Source of the DNA: JANLSE01 sp038214135
GTDB taxonomy: Bacteria > Chloroflexota > Chloroflexia > Chloroflexales > Roseiflexaceae
Assembly (NCBI GenBank): GCA_038214135.1
Contig: JBBQSD010000058.1
Location: 1-36,117, forward strand
Length of the DNA stretch: 36,117 nucleotides
Reading direction: 5' to 3'
Shown here: one piece after another, positions 23,437 through 31,847 of the stretch
Layout: the number at the start of each line of letters is the position of its first letter
Numbering within the stretch: the stretch's first letter is position 1
Made by a program: the position numbers and the translations under genes
Notes under the pieces: generated by a model
Databases searched by the model: none
Told to the model about the DNA's origin: nothing
The model's input: the letters and a program-made list of their open reading frames with translations, nothing else

Positions 23437-24165
23437 ATGTTCACAATTGAAGAGCAACTGATCGGCCTGCGTAACGTTGGTATCTTCGCAATGATGCCAG
23501 AGCATGTGCTTATTCGGGCAGCCGAAACGCTCACGCCACTGGTTGCTGCCGCCGATCAGCCGATCTTCATGAAAGGCGATCCAGGCGATTCATTGTATAT
23601 TATTGCCGAAGGCCAGGTGCGTGTTCACGATGGCGATTTGCAGTTCAATCTGCTATACCGCGGTGATGTGTTTGGCGAAATGTCGGTGTTGGATAGCGAG
23701 CCGCGCAGTGCTTCGGTCACGGCAGTCGTCGAGACGCGCCTGTATTGGTTGAGCCAGGCAAGCCTCTATCGCCTGATGGGCGAACACGTTGAGATCGCCT
23801 TTGGTGTTATTCATGTGTTGTCTAGCTATCTGCGGGCCAGAATGGTCGATCAACTGCGCGATTTCTCCTATATTCGGCAGGTCACGCAGCTCACGTTGGC
23901 AGCTGAGGCGCTTGAGGCAGGCAGCTATACTGGTACATCAATCGGCGATGTCACCGGGCGCGAGGATGCGCTCGGCAATTTGGCGCGGGTGTTTGAACGA
24001 ATGGCTGGCGAAGTCTATGCCCGCGAACAGAAACTTAAACAACAGGTCAGTGAGTTGCGGATCGAGATCGACCGTTCCCGTCAGGCAAAACAGGTCGCCG
24101 AGATCACCGAAACCGATTATTTTAAGTCGCTCCAACAGCGAGCAAAAGCACTCCGCGAACGTTAA
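23437..24165 (+). CDS. Cyclic-nucleotide-binding / HAMP-like / coiled-coil signalling protein
   Basis: This 242-aa protein begins with a cNMP-binding domain (about 12-130). It has an intact phosphate-binding cassette, FGEMSVLDSEPRSASVTA (79-96), with Glu81 and Arg90. No DNA-binding helix-turn-helix follows. Instead there is a HAMP-like segment (LAAEALEAGSYTG...GREDALGNLARVFERMAGEV, about 154-193), a coiled coil (195-220) and a short tail, ITETDYFKSLQQRAKALR (223-240). No transmembrane helix is visible. The architecture suggests a cytosolic regulator that passes a cyclic-nucleotide signal through HAMP-like helices to a partner. The gene is divergent from msrP. A weak ribosome binding site precedes ATG 23437. 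Confidence 0.85.
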   Translation: MFTIEEQLIGLRNVGIFAMMPEHVLIRAAETLTPLVAAADQPIFMKGDPGDSLYIIAEGQVRVHDGDLQFNLLYRGDVFGEMSVLDSEPRSASVTAVVETRLYWLSQASLYRLMGEHVEIAFGVIHVLSSYLRARMVDQLRDFSYIRQVTQLTLAAEALEAGSYTGTSIGDVTGREDALGNLARVFERMAGEVYAREQKLKQQVSELRIEIDRSRQAKQVAEITETDYFKSLQQRAKALRER

Positions 24166-24471
24166 TAGCGTACATTTGTTCGGAGATCAGCCGAAAGTCC
24201 CTGGCAAATTGGCCTCCAATCAGGTATACTATTGGTCTACTATTCCCAAACCTTGTGTGAAAAGCCGACCTCGGTTCAGGGCTGGTGTAACGAAAGATCT
24301 GAGAAAGATCTGACAGGTCTATGAGGCAAGGGTGTGTTCATTCAGAGCACATACCTACCTTCATCTAGATAGAATAGCTGCTTTGTTGCTTCATTCTAAC
24401 TTTTGACTCCTGCCTCCTGAATTTTCGGCTATCGGTTATCGGTCTATCGGTTATTAATACCAGGGAGTCAT
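24166..24471. other. Intergenic spacer before uvrB with short repeats
   Basis: This 306-bp spacer contains four items and no credible gene. (1) A possible -10 TATACT at 24225-24230. (2) A perfect 11-bp tandem repeat GAAAGATCTGA at 24292-24313. (3) A TTGACTCCTGCCTCCTGA segment (24403-24420) related to the AGGAGTC repeats. (4) A CTATCGGTTAT direct repeat (24429-24439 and 24444-24454), 17 nt before the uvrB ATG. Confidence 0.7.
24292..24313. repeat. GAAAGATCTGA tandem repeat
   Basis: Two perfect adjacent 11-bp units, each containing the palindrome AGATCT. The spacing of one helical turn would place two identical protein sites on the same DNA face. Confidence 0.75.
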
Positions 24472-26478
24472 ATGTCGTTTCGAGTTGTTGCCCCATTTGA
24501 GCCGAGTGGCGATCAGCCAAAGGCAATTGCCGAACTGACGGCTGGCGTTGCAAAGGGTCAGCGACATCAGACGTTGCTTGGTGCGACGGCCACTGGTAAG
24601 ACGTTTGTTGTCTCGAAGCTCTTTGAGAAGCTCGAACGCCCGGCACTTGTGTTAGCCCATAATAAAACGCTGGTCTCGCAGTTGTATGCTGAGTTTCGTG
24701 AACTCCTGCCCGAGGCGGCTGTCGAGATGTTCATATCCTACTACGATATGTACACGCCTGAGGCGTATGTACCGAGTAAGGATCTGTATATCGAGAAGGA
24801 ATCCGATATCAATGAGGAAATCGACCGGCTGCGCCATGCGGCCACCCAGGCGCTCCTTAGCCGCCGCGATGTGCTGATTGTCGCATCGGTTTCGGCGATC
24901 TTCGGCCTTGGTGCGCCACAGGATTATGGTCAGGTTGTGGTTCCGATCAGGGTTGGCGAGGTTCGTAATCGCGATAAGTTATTGCGCCAGTTGCTCGATC
25001 TGCAATTTGCGCGCAACGATGTCGATTTCCATCGTGGCACATTTCGGGTGCGTGGCGATACCCTCGATATCTTCCCAGCCAATGCCGAGGTCGCTGAACG
25101 AATTGAATTCTGGGGCGATGAAGTCGAGCGGATTACTGAGTTCGATCCATTGACGGGCGAAGTATTGCTTGTACGAACGGCGCTTGATGTCTTCCCGGCC
25201 AAACACTTTGTTGCCACCAACGAGAAGCTACGCCTGGCGATTATCGACATTCAGGACGAGCTGACGATGCGTCTGCAACAGCTTGAGTCTGAAGGAAAAC
25301 TGCTCGAAGCAGCGCGGCTCAAGCAGCGAACCAGCTATGATATCGAGATGATGAGCGAGATGGGCTACTGCTCTGGCATCGAGAACTATTCGCGCCATAT
25401 GGATCGCCGTGCGGCTGGGCAAACGCCCTGGACGCTACTGGATTATTTCCCTGATGATTTTATTCTGTTTGTGGACGAATCGCATATTACGTTGCCACAG
25501 GTGCGCGGCATGTATAACGGCGACCGTTCCCGTAAGCAGACGCTTGTTGATTATGGGTTTCGATTGCCATCGGCGCTCGATAACCGGCCATTGCGTTTTG
25601 AAGAGTTCGAGCAGCACATCCGCCAGGCGATCTATGTCTCGGCCACGCCAGGCCCATACGAATTGCAACACTCATCACAGGTTGTTGAGCAGATCATTCG
25701 CCCAACTGGCCTTGTCGATCCGCTGATCTTCGTCCGGCCAAGCAAAGGCCAGATCGATGATCTGCAGGCCGAAATAAAGAAACGGGTGACGAAGGGCCAG
25801 CGAGTACTCATCACAACATTGACGAAACGCATGGCCGAGGATCTGACCGACTACCTGAAAGAGCTTGGCATTCGCACCCAGTATCTGCACTCGGATATTG
25901 ATACGATGGAGCGGGTTGAGATCCTGCGCGATCTGCGGCTTGGCGTGTTCGATGTGGTTGTCGGTATCAATCTACTGCGCGAAGGGCTTGATCTGCCCGA
26001 GGTTTCGTTGGTAGCGGTTCTGGATGCCGATAAAGAGGGCTTCCTGCGCAGTGGTTCATCGCTGATCCAGATCATGGGCCGCGCCGCTCGGCATCTTGAG
26101 GGCAGCGTGATCATGTATGCCGACACGATGACGAATTCGATGAACTTTGCAATCAGTGAGACAGATCGGCGGCGGGCGATTCAGGAAACCTATAATCGCG
26201 AGCATAATATTACACCAATTGGAATTGTTAAGGGCATCAAGGATCTGACAGACCGGGTTCGTAAGGTTGCCGAGGAGAAGGAGATCTATAAGAGCGGCAA
26301 GTCGCTTGATGAGATTCCCATTGGCAAGGATGAACTGACCAAGCTGATCAAGGATGTTGAGAAACAGATGAAGCAGGCAGCCAAGGATCTTGAGTTCGAA
26401 AAAGCAGCTGCCCTGCGTGACCAGATTATTGAGTTACGTCGGACACTCGCCTTGACCGAAGAAGTCGGCGTACGATAA
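24472..26478 (+). CDS. uvrB: Excinuclease ABC subunit B
   Basis: This 668-aa UvrB is the damage-verifying helicase of nucleotide excision repair, loaded by UvrA and then binding UvrC. Visible are Walker A GATATGKT (37-44), the beta-hairpin region YYDMYTPEAYVP (90-101), the helicase motif DESHITLPQVRGMYNGDRSRK, and the later helicase motifs NLLREGLDLPEVSLVAVLDADKEGFLRS and QIMGRAARH. A C-terminal UVR domain (about 628-663, EKQMKQAAKDLEFEKAAALRDQI) binds UvrC. Length is normal and all motifs are intact. GGGAG 4 nt before ATG 24472 fixes the start. No uvrA or uvrC is nearby, and no LexA-like box was recognised upstream. Confidence 0.98.
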   Translation: MSFRVVAPFEPSGDQPKAIAELTAGVAKGQRHQTLLGATATGKTFVVSKLFEKLERPALVLAHNKTLVSQLYAEFRELLPEAAVEMFISYYDMYTPEAYVPSKDLYIEKESDINEEIDRLRHAATQALLSRRDVLIVASVSAIFGLGAPQDYGQVVVPIRVGEVRNRDKLLRQLLDLQFARNDVDFHRGTFRVRGDTLDIFPANAEVAERIEFWGDEVERITEFDPLTGEVLLVRTALDVFPAKHFVATNEKLRLAIIDIQDELTMRLQQLESEGKLLEAARLKQRTSYDIEMMSEMGYCSGIENYSRHMDRRAAGQTPWTLLDYFPDDFILFVDESHITLPQVRGMYNGDRSRKQTLVDYGFRLPSALDNRPLRFEEFEQHIRQAIYVSATPGPYELQHSSQVVEQIIRPTGLVDPLIFVRPSKGQIDDLQAEIKKRVTKGQRVLITTLTKRMAEDLTDYLKELGIRTQYLHSDIDTMERVEILRDLRLGVFDVVVGINLLREGLDLPEVSLVAVLDADKEGFLRSGSSLIQIMGRAARHLEGSVIMYADTMTNSMNFAISETDRRRAIQETYNREHNITPIGIVKGIKDLTDRVRKVAEEKEIYKSGKSLDEIPIGKDELTKLIKDVEKQMKQAAKDLEFEKAAALRDQIIELRRTLALTEEVGVR

Positions 26479-26604
26479 GGCTCTATCAGATTAATTGCAA
26501 TATTGCTAACAATATAACGCAACGTTCATTGAATAGTTCTTGCACATCAGGGTTGAGCAAGCGATAATACACATATCGAATGGTACCTGGGAAGGGGCAC
26601 CGCC

Positions 26605-27966
26605 GTGGCGGTACAGGTTTGGATTGGTGAGAAACCAGAGCATCCGCAGGAGCGGCGAGCTATTGTTGCGCTGGCCAATGGGCTTCAGCGCCTTGATGGG
26701 CTGTATCTAATCCTGGCCAATTTCAGTGTTGGCGGGCGCAATATTGATCTTGTGATTATCAAACAGGATGGCATTTTCATCATCGAATTGAAATACTGCG
26801 ATGGCAAGATCTTTGGAGATGTGAATGGCCCCTGGTTTGTGGAAGGTTCAAATGGCGAGCGTAAACGCCTGAACCCTGGCCGCAAGAACCCGTACAATCA
26901 GGTGATCTCATACTACTATAGCCTGATTAACTTCCTGAATGAGAACCGACCGCGCTTTCTATCCAGCCAAAAGGCAGCATCGATCGATTTCCGTACATGT
27001 CGGCGCTTGGTTGTGATTGCGCCAGTCATCCAGGATGGCTCGCAGGTCGAAACCGATTGGAAGGTCGATCTGAAAGGGCTCGATGAACTGCCAGCCTATC
27101 TTGTTACGGAACGTTCATCTGAGATTGACCTGACCGAAGAAGAGATGCTAGCTATCCCAGAACTATTGCACTGTACCGATTGGTCGGAGATCAACACGGT
27201 ACTTGTCAGTGCAGGCGGCCGCACGGCTGCCGAGGAAGAAAGCGCACCTGTTGTAGCTGTGTTGCCCCAGCAAACCGCCACCATAGTTCCAGATGCAGTA
27301 GTAGCTGTTGCTGAACCTGGCATACAGAAGCGGCCAATCCTGCGCGAATGGCTCGTGAGAACCTGGTCGGGCAGGGCAGTTCTATCGCTTTCGCTGCTGA
27401 CGCTTGCTCTGGTAGTTGCGCTGACGTTTGCACTCTGGCCGGTTTCTCGGCCACCAATTGCCGATCAGCCCGGCCCAATGACGGTCAGTACCAGCCTACC
27501 AGCTGGTGGTGCCGATGCTGGTTCTGTTGTTGAAAGTGTGAGCTGTACCTGGAGTGGATTTCAGCCGGTTGGGCGGCGGCGTGGGGTTCAGCCGGATACC
27601 TGGGAGACGGTTGGGATTGATGGGGTGGCCCAGGATCTCGCACCAGATGTTGTTGTCACGCTGGAAGAAGTGGCCTTCTGCGATGGCCAGATCAGCATTA
27701 CCTGGAGCCTTCGGAATAATACCAATAACACCACGGTGAGCTTGCCATTGGATGGCGAGAATATTATCGTTCGTGATTCATTTGGCAATCAGTACCCAAT
27801 CGCCGAGGGCCGTCCATCTGAGATCCAGGCCGAGCCATTGAGCAAGAGCCAGGGTACCGCGATCATTACGCAGCCGGTAAACCTCAGCGCTGCAACACTT
27901 GTCATTCAGGTCAAGAAACTGCCGTTTGGTGAGGCTACCTGGTTGGTTCCAGTGCAAGGGTCGTAG
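26605..27966 (+). CDS. NERD-domain membrane protein
   Basis: This 453-aa protein begins with a NERD (nuclease-related) domain (about 5-125). It keeps the PD-(D/E)xK-like residues Asp48 (NIDLVII) and Glu61-x-Lys63 (IIELK). A linker, one transmembrane helix (about 257-279) and an extracytoplasmic beta-rich domain (about 310-450) follow. That outer domain has an N-N-T-N-N-T-T-V-S-LPLDGENIIVRDSFGNQYP pattern, like DUF4352-type immunoglobulin folds. The nuclease-like part is thus predicted inside the cell and tethered to the membrane. Function is unknown. GTG 26605 has AAGGGG 7 nt upstream. The stop codon TAG is part of a hairpin (27963-27986). Confidence 0.8.
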   Translation: MAVQVWIGEKPEHPQERRAIVALANGLQRLDGLYLILANFSVGGRNIDLVIIKQDGIFIIELKYCDGKIFGDVNGPWFVEGSNGERKRLNPGRKNPYNQVISYYYSLINFLNENRPRFLSSQKAASIDFRTCRRLVVIAPVIQDGSQVETDWKVDLKGLDELPAYLVTERSSEIDLTEEEMLAIPELLHCTDWSEINTVLVSAGGRTAAEEESAPVVAVLPQQTATIVPDAVVAVAEPGIQKRPILREWLVRTWSGRAVLSLSLLTLALVVALTFALWPVSRPPIADQPGPMTVSTSLPAGGADAGSVVESVSCTWSGFQPVGRRRGVQPDTWETVGIDGVAQDLAPDVVVTLEEVAFCDGQISITWSLRNNTNNTTVSLPLDGENIIVRDSFGNQYPIAEGRPSEIQAEPLSKSQGTAIITQPVNLSAATLVIQVKKLPFGEATWLVPVQGS

Positions 27967-27986
27967 GGGCGGTTCCCCGCCCCTAC
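27963..27986. terminator. 10-bp-stem hairpin between convergent genes
   Basis: GTAGGGGCGG (27963-27972), loop TTCC, CCGCCCCTAC (27977-27986). The perfect stem lies between the NERD gene (its TAG stop is inside the stem) and the end of tatC. It is symmetric and could serve both strands. There is no T-run, so factor-independent termination is uncertain. It belongs to the GGGGCGG palindrome family. Confidence 0.5.
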
Positions 27987-28006
27987 ATGCGTCGCTATGG
28001 CTTCTC

Positions 28007-28942
28007 TCAGGTTGTCACCGCATCCAGGCTGCCATCCTCTGCTGGCTTCTTTGGTACCAGGCGTGCGAGCAGGATGCCCAACTCAAACAGCAAATACATC
28101 GGCACGGCCAGCAACAACAGGTTGAATGGATCGCCAGTTGGTGTGATCAGTGCAGCAATAATGGTGATCAGGACGATTGCATAGCGCCGCCATCCAGCTA
28201 GCATCGTGGCAGAAACGACGCCAAGTCGGGCAAGCAGATAGATGATCGCTGGCAGTTCAAAGATGATTCCATTCCATAGCAGCAGGGTTGTCGACAGATC
28301 AATAAAACTATCCCAGGTTGGTTGCGTTGCGACATTAGTTGTCTGGCCATAGCCAAGCAGAAACGATAATGCAGCGGGTACGGTAAAGAGCCAGCCAAAT
28401 GCAAGCCCCGCCATAAATAATTCGGTCACAAACGGCAGCGCAACGAACACCATCCGTTTTTCGGCGGGAAGCAGCGCTGGCGCAAAGAAGGCCACTATCT
28501 GATAGACAATAATCGGCATGGCGATTGCAACACCAATGATCAGTGCAATGCGCATATAGCCCAGGAATAGTTCGCCGACGCCAATGGCCTGCAGTTTTGT
28601 ACCAGCAGGTGTGAGATGCTCAACCATAAGGTCGGGAACCTGTTTGCCAAGAATAACCGGGCTATTGACCAGCCAGAAGCCAATCAGGGAGGCGATTGCA
28701 ACGCCAAGCAGGATCTTCACCAGCCGATCACGGAGTTCCAGAAGATGGGGCACCATGCTCTGCCAGAAATCGCCAAGGGTTTCGAACCCTGGGCCAGCCT
28801 GCATTGCAGCGCCATCGGTTGCTAACTCAAAATCGGGTTCTGTAAGTGGAATGAAAATACGCACTAGTACCATCGTCACAATCGGAATGAGGATCAGAAT
28901 GACGAGGATGGCAACAATATAGGGCAGTTGTTCAATGGACAT
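28007..28942 (-). CDS. tatC: Sec-independent protein translocase TatC with extra N-terminal helix
   Basis: This 311-aa TatC is the multi-spanning receptor of the Tat system, which binds twin-arginine signals. The conserved core begins at PHLLELRDRL (65-74), normally near the N-terminus. Family segments MPIIVYQIVAFFAPALLPAEKR, GIIFELPAIIYLL and RRYAIVLITIIAALITPTGDPFN all follow. Ahead of the core is an additional hydrophobic helix (about 7-32) and a 35-residue linker, so seven rather than six membrane spans are predicted. ATG 28942 has AGAGG upstream and overlaps the tatA/B gene by 11 bp, indicating coupling. Confidence 0.95.
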   Translation of the reverse strand: MSIEQLPYIVAILVILILIPIVTMVLVRIFIPLTEPDFELATDGAAMQAGPGFETLGDFWQSMVPHLLELRDRLVKILLGVAIASLIGFWLVNSPVILGKQVPDLMVEHLTPAGTKLQAIGVGELFLGYMRIALIIGVAIAMPIIVYQIVAFFAPALLPAEKRMVFVALPFVTELFMAGLAFGWLFTVPAALSFLLGYGQTTNVATQPTWDSFIDLSTTLLLWNGIIFELPAIIYLLARLGVVSATMLAGWRRYAIVLITIIAALITPTGDPFNLLLLAVPMYLLFELGILLARLVPKKPAEDGSLDAVTT

Positions 28943-29798
28943 CGTGGGCCTCTTCGGGCTGGCGAATTGGTTCAACTTCCGCAAGTGCTGCTTCGGTTGG
29001 GCGCAATTCGGCCTGAATCTGATGAATAAGTACCTGAAGCGTATGGAGCTGGTTGGTTACATTCTGGAGCTGTTGTTTGAGCGCCTCGATCTCGGTTCTG
29101 GTCGGATCATGTGATGCGTGCGCTGTCATCTCATCAGGCATCTGAATCCCGTCTTCGGGGGCCGAGGTATCAGCCGCAATGGCTGGCGCGTGTGGTTTGG
29201 TAGTGCGTGGAACCGTCAGTGGCACGCCATTCGATACTGCGGCCAACTCGGGTGGAGCAATAGTATGGATGCCATCATCCGGCAGTGTATCCGCGCCGAG
29301 ATCCTGTGCAACTATGGCGATCTGATCAGATGGCGTATCCGTGATGTCAATTGGATTGACATAGACAGACGACACGGTGGGTGTGGTCAGTGTTTCCGTG
29401 CTGGTAAGTGTTGTATCGACGGTTTCCTGGATCGTTTCGATTGCCTCGTGGGTTGCTAGATCGATCTCGTGGGTTGCAGCATCGAGCTGGCGGCTCACAT
29501 CAATGGTTGCCTCACGAGTAGCCTGAAGCACTTCGTTACGCACATTGACCATCTCATCGCGAACCGTCTGCATTTCCTGGGTGAGATCATCGCGGATCTC
29601 GCGCAGTTCCTGTTCGAGCTCATCGCGAGCGCGTAACAGCATCATTGCATCGGGTGAACGCTGCACCCAATTACGCAACGAGACGATCATCTTTCCGGCC
29701 TGGCGTGCGAACCCTGGCAGGCGCTCGGGCCCAACCACCACGAGCAAGATGATCAGAATAACAAATAATTCGCCTGGACCGATGCCAAGGAACGTCAT
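28932..29798 (-). CDS. tatB: Twin-arginine translocase subunit, TatA/TatB type, long form
   Basis: This 288-aa protein has the TatA/B hallmark: a single short helix with FLGIGPGELFVILIILLVVVGPERLP (3-28), followed by an amphipathic helix. The GPERLPGFARQAGK form favours TatB or a TatB-like TatA. The rest is a long coiled coil (60-130), a Thr/Pro/Ala-rich disordered stretch and a second coiled coil (about 235-270). This is far longer than usual TatA (about 90 aa) or TatB (about 170 aa). GGAG 7 nt before ATG 29798 sets the start. It is followed by tatC with an 11-bp overlap. No second TatA/B gene is in the window, so one subunit may serve both roles. Confidence 0.9.
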   Translation of the reverse strand: MTFLGIGPGELFVILIILLVVVGPERLPGFARQAGKMIVSLRNWVQRSPDAMMLLRARDELEQELREIRDDLTQEMQTVRDEMVNVRNEVLQATREATIDVSRQLDAATHEIDLATHEAIETIQETVDTTLTSTETLTTPTVSSVYVNPIDITDTPSDQIAIVAQDLGADTLPDDGIHTIAPPELAAVSNGVPLTVPRTTKPHAPAIAADTSAPEDGIQMPDEMTAHASHDPTRTEIEALKQQLQNVTNQLHTLQVLIHQIQAELRPTEAALAEVEPIRQPEEAHDVH

Positions 29799-29826
29799 GG
29801 CGTGCTCCAACCCAACAAATGATCCA

Positions 29827-29888
29827 CAAAGATGATGCGTGTCATGAAGCCAAATGGTTTGCTCTCAGGATAACACGTATCATCTTTG
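29827..29888. repeat. 16-bp inverted repeat between acpP and tatB
   Basis: CAAAGATGATGCGTGT (29827-29842) and ACACGTATCATCTTTG (29873-29888) pair at 15 of 16 positions with a 30-nt loop. It could be an attenuator or processing hairpin separating acpP from the tat genes on the minus-strand transcript. Confidence 0.7.
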
Positions 29889-29929
29889 CCGATACTGTAC
29901 CATCACGCCTACGCCACATAGCGCGGCAG

Positions 29930-30172
29930 CTAGACCTGGTTCGCGTCGATATATTCGAGCGCGTCGCTGACCGACACAATTCCTTCGGCTTTGTCATCTG
30001 GGATTTCGATCCCAAATTCTTCCTCAAGTGCCATAATCATCTCGACAAGATCAAGCGAATCGGCACCGAGATCATCGATAAACTTGGCCGAGGGAACAAC
30101 CTTTGCTTCTTCTACGTCGAGTTGCTCGACAACGATCTTCACCAGGCGAGCTTGCAATTCTGGAGAGGCCAT
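29930..30172 (-). CDS. acpP: Acyl carrier protein
   Basis: This 80-aa acyl carrier protein carries fatty acyl chains on a phosphopantetheine arm attached to Ser39 in the GADSLDLVEM motif. The acidic recognition helix (LEEEFGIEIPDD) is typical of primary fatty-acid ACPs. ATG 30172 has AAAGGAG 8 nt upstream and gives normal ACP length; the frame is open to 30232 but without need. It sits 85 nt after nusB, downstream of fabG, in the long minus-strand run, a context that fits fatty acid synthesis. Confidence 0.97.
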   Translation of the reverse strand: MASPELQARLVKIVVEQLDVEEAKVVPSAKFIDDLGADSLDLVEMIMALEEEFGIEIPDDKAEGIVSVSDALEYIDANQV

Positions 30173-30257
30173 GAGTGGGCTCCTTTCAACGGATGCGTTG
30201 GAGTATGCAATGTATCTGTCGCACGGGGCCAATTAGCCACCGCGAGCGAACACACAA

Positions 30258-30683
30258 TTAATCGCCACCCTCAATATAACGGGTGACGATGGTTCCGAGA
30301 ACGCCATTCACAAAGCGGCTTGAGTTATCGCTGCCAAAATGCTTGGCGAGTTCGACAGCCTCATTGATCACCGCCTTGACTGGCGTTTTTTCCTGTTCTT
30401 CGATCAGAATCTCGAATAGGGCAATGCGTAGGATCGCCTTATCAACCCCTGGCATTTGGTTGACAGGCCAGCTTGGTGCGGCTTCTTCGATCACCCGATC
30501 CAGATATGGGCGATGCTCCCAGGAGCCGAAGACGAGCCGACGCAGAAACGAATCACCATCTGGTGGCAGGAGTTCATCCTCAATCCAGCGCTGGGCGACG
30601 ACGTCGGGCGCGTGATCGGTGGCGTCGATTTCGAATAGAATCTGGAGGGCAATTATGCGGACGCGATGTCGCAGGCTAGCCAT
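30258..30683 (-). CDS. nusB: Transcription antitermination factor NusB
   Basis: This 141-aa all-helical NusB binds boxA RNA with ribosomal protein S10 in antitermination of rRNA operons. Recognisable are RIIALQILFEID (near the N-terminus), the central NQMPGVDKAILRIALFEIL and the C-terminal TPVKAVINEAVELAKHFGSDNSSRFVNGVLGTI, all family signatures. ATG 30683 is chosen over the longer open frame (30773), which lies inside the Asp23 gene. It overlaps that gene by 8 bp, so translation is coupled. Confidence 0.96.
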   Translation of the reverse strand: MASLRHRVRIIALQILFEIDATDHAPDVVAQRWIEDELLPPDGDSFLRRLVFGSWEHRPYLDRVIEEAAPSWPVNQMPGVDKAILRIALFEILIEEQEKTPVKAVINEAVELAKHFGSDNSSRFVNGVLGTIVTRYIEGGD

Positions 30684-31014
30684 AGTGGCGCTTCTTCCCC
30701 AACGGGTTGGACGTTCGCGGTACGGTTGCGCGCTCGTCGATATCAATAATATAGATGCCAACATTGCGCACATCCAACCCGACTGTACGTTTCAGCACCG
30801 CTGCGATGGCAAGTTGAACTGCAAGACCAACCGCATGCAGTTGGACATCTGGGCACGCCACGATGGTGCATTCAACACTCACGAGACCATCCTGAGCCAA
30901 TTGTATCTGCACATCTGTACCCGCAACCCACGCGACGCCAGAAACGGCGCGCGCGGCTTTAGCTGCCAGATGAACCAATCTCTGTTGTGATGTTTGATCC
31001 GCGCTGCTTTGCAT
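30676..31014 (-). CDS. Asp23/Gls24 (YloU/YqhY) family protein
   Basis: This 112-aa protein fits the Asp23/YloU family: an N-terminal helix (SSADQTSQQRLVHLAAKAARAVSGVAWVAG), then strands ending in RTVGLDVRNVGIYIIDID, where the family's V-x-V-x-I pattern is clear. Members are small cytoplasmic or envelope-stress-associated proteins. In Firmicutes the yqhY paralogue also lies beside nusB, linking the pair to lipid metabolism regulation. Here it sits between fabG and nusB-acpP, which strengthens that association. ATG 31014 has only a weak ribosome binding site. Confidence 0.88.
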   Translation of the reverse strand: MQSSADQTSQQRLVHLAAKAARAVSGVAWVAGTDVQIQLAQDGLVSVECTIVACPDVQLHAVGLAVQLAIAAVLKRTVGLDVRNVGIYIIDIDERATVPRTSNPLGKKRHYG

Positions 31015-31086
31015 ACAGATGCATTGCGCTCCACATATCGGGTCGGTATTCTAGCCGGACTTGCCATGGGCGTCAAGGCGCTGCTG

Positions 31087-31839
31087 CTAGGACATCACCA
31101 TACCCCCATCGACAGTAATCGTCTGGCCAGTAATATAGGCAGCATAATCGGAGGCCAGAAAACAGACGGTATTGGCAATATCCTCTGGTGTACCAAGCCG
31201 CCCAAGCGGAATATTTTCCAGAATGGCCGTGCGGATCTGATCGCCAAGCCCGGCAGTCAGTTCTGTCTCGATATAGCCTGGCGCAATCGCATTGACTGTA
31301 ATCGCCCGTGATGCCATCTCACGAGCAACCGCTTTGGTAAAGCCGATCAAGCCTGCTTTGGCAGCCGAATAGTTGGCCTGCCCGGCATTACCGATCAGCC
31401 CAACCACCGATGTGATGTTGATGATCCGCCCAGTGCGTGCTTTCGTCATCGGTCGCAGCGCTGCACGGCTACACAGATAGGCACCGCGTAGATTCGTATC
31501 CAGCACGGCATCGAAATCAGTTTCTTTCATCCGCAGCAACAGGGTATCGCGGGTGATGCCAGCATTATTCACCAGAATATCCAGCCGCCCATAGCGTTCC
31601 AGAACCGTCTTGAATAATCGATCAACATCATCGGCAAGGGCGATATCGGCCTGGATTGCCAGTGCTTGCCCTTCCTTGGCTTCGATTGTGGCAACGACCT
31701 CATCGGCGGCGGCCTGGTTGCCTTTATAATTGACAACAACAATTGCGCCAGTGTCGGCCAGGGCCAATGCAATCCCGCGCCCAATCCCACGCGATCCACC
31801 AGTGACAATTGCAACCTTTTCTTTGAGGCTGATCAGCAT
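31087..31839 (-). CDS. fabG: 3-oxoacyl-[acyl-carrier-protein] reductase
   Basis: This 250-aa FabG reduces 3-oxoacyl-ACP with NADPH in fatty acid elongation. It has TGGSRGIG (13-20), NNAG (91-94) and the tetrad Asn116-Ser144-Tyr157-Lys161, with NITSVVGLIGNAGQANYSAAKAG highly typical of true FabG. AGGAAC precedes ATG 31839. It lies in the same run as acpP, three genes away, and 8 nt after the Mrr-like gene. It resembles canonical FabG more closely than the stand-alone copy at 3824-4570. Confidence 0.95.
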   Translation of the reverse strand: MLISLKEKVAIVTGGSRGIGRGIALALADTGAIVVVNYKGNQAAADEVVATIEAKEGQALAIQADIALADDVDRLFKTVLERYGRLDILVNNAGITRDTLLLRMKETDFDAVLDTNLRGAYLCSRAALRPMTKARTGRIINITSVVGLIGNAGQANYSAAKAGLIGFTKAVAREMASRAITVNAIAPGYIETELTAGLGDQIRTAILENIPLGRLGTPEDIANTVCFLASDYAAYITGQTITVDGGMVMS

Positions 31840-31847
31840 GTATGTTC

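Noticed and set aside
26479..26604. Terminator after uvrB (ATATTG/CAATAT hairpin)
   Set aside because: The stem is only 6 bp and AT-rich, with no T-run, so it is too weak to call.
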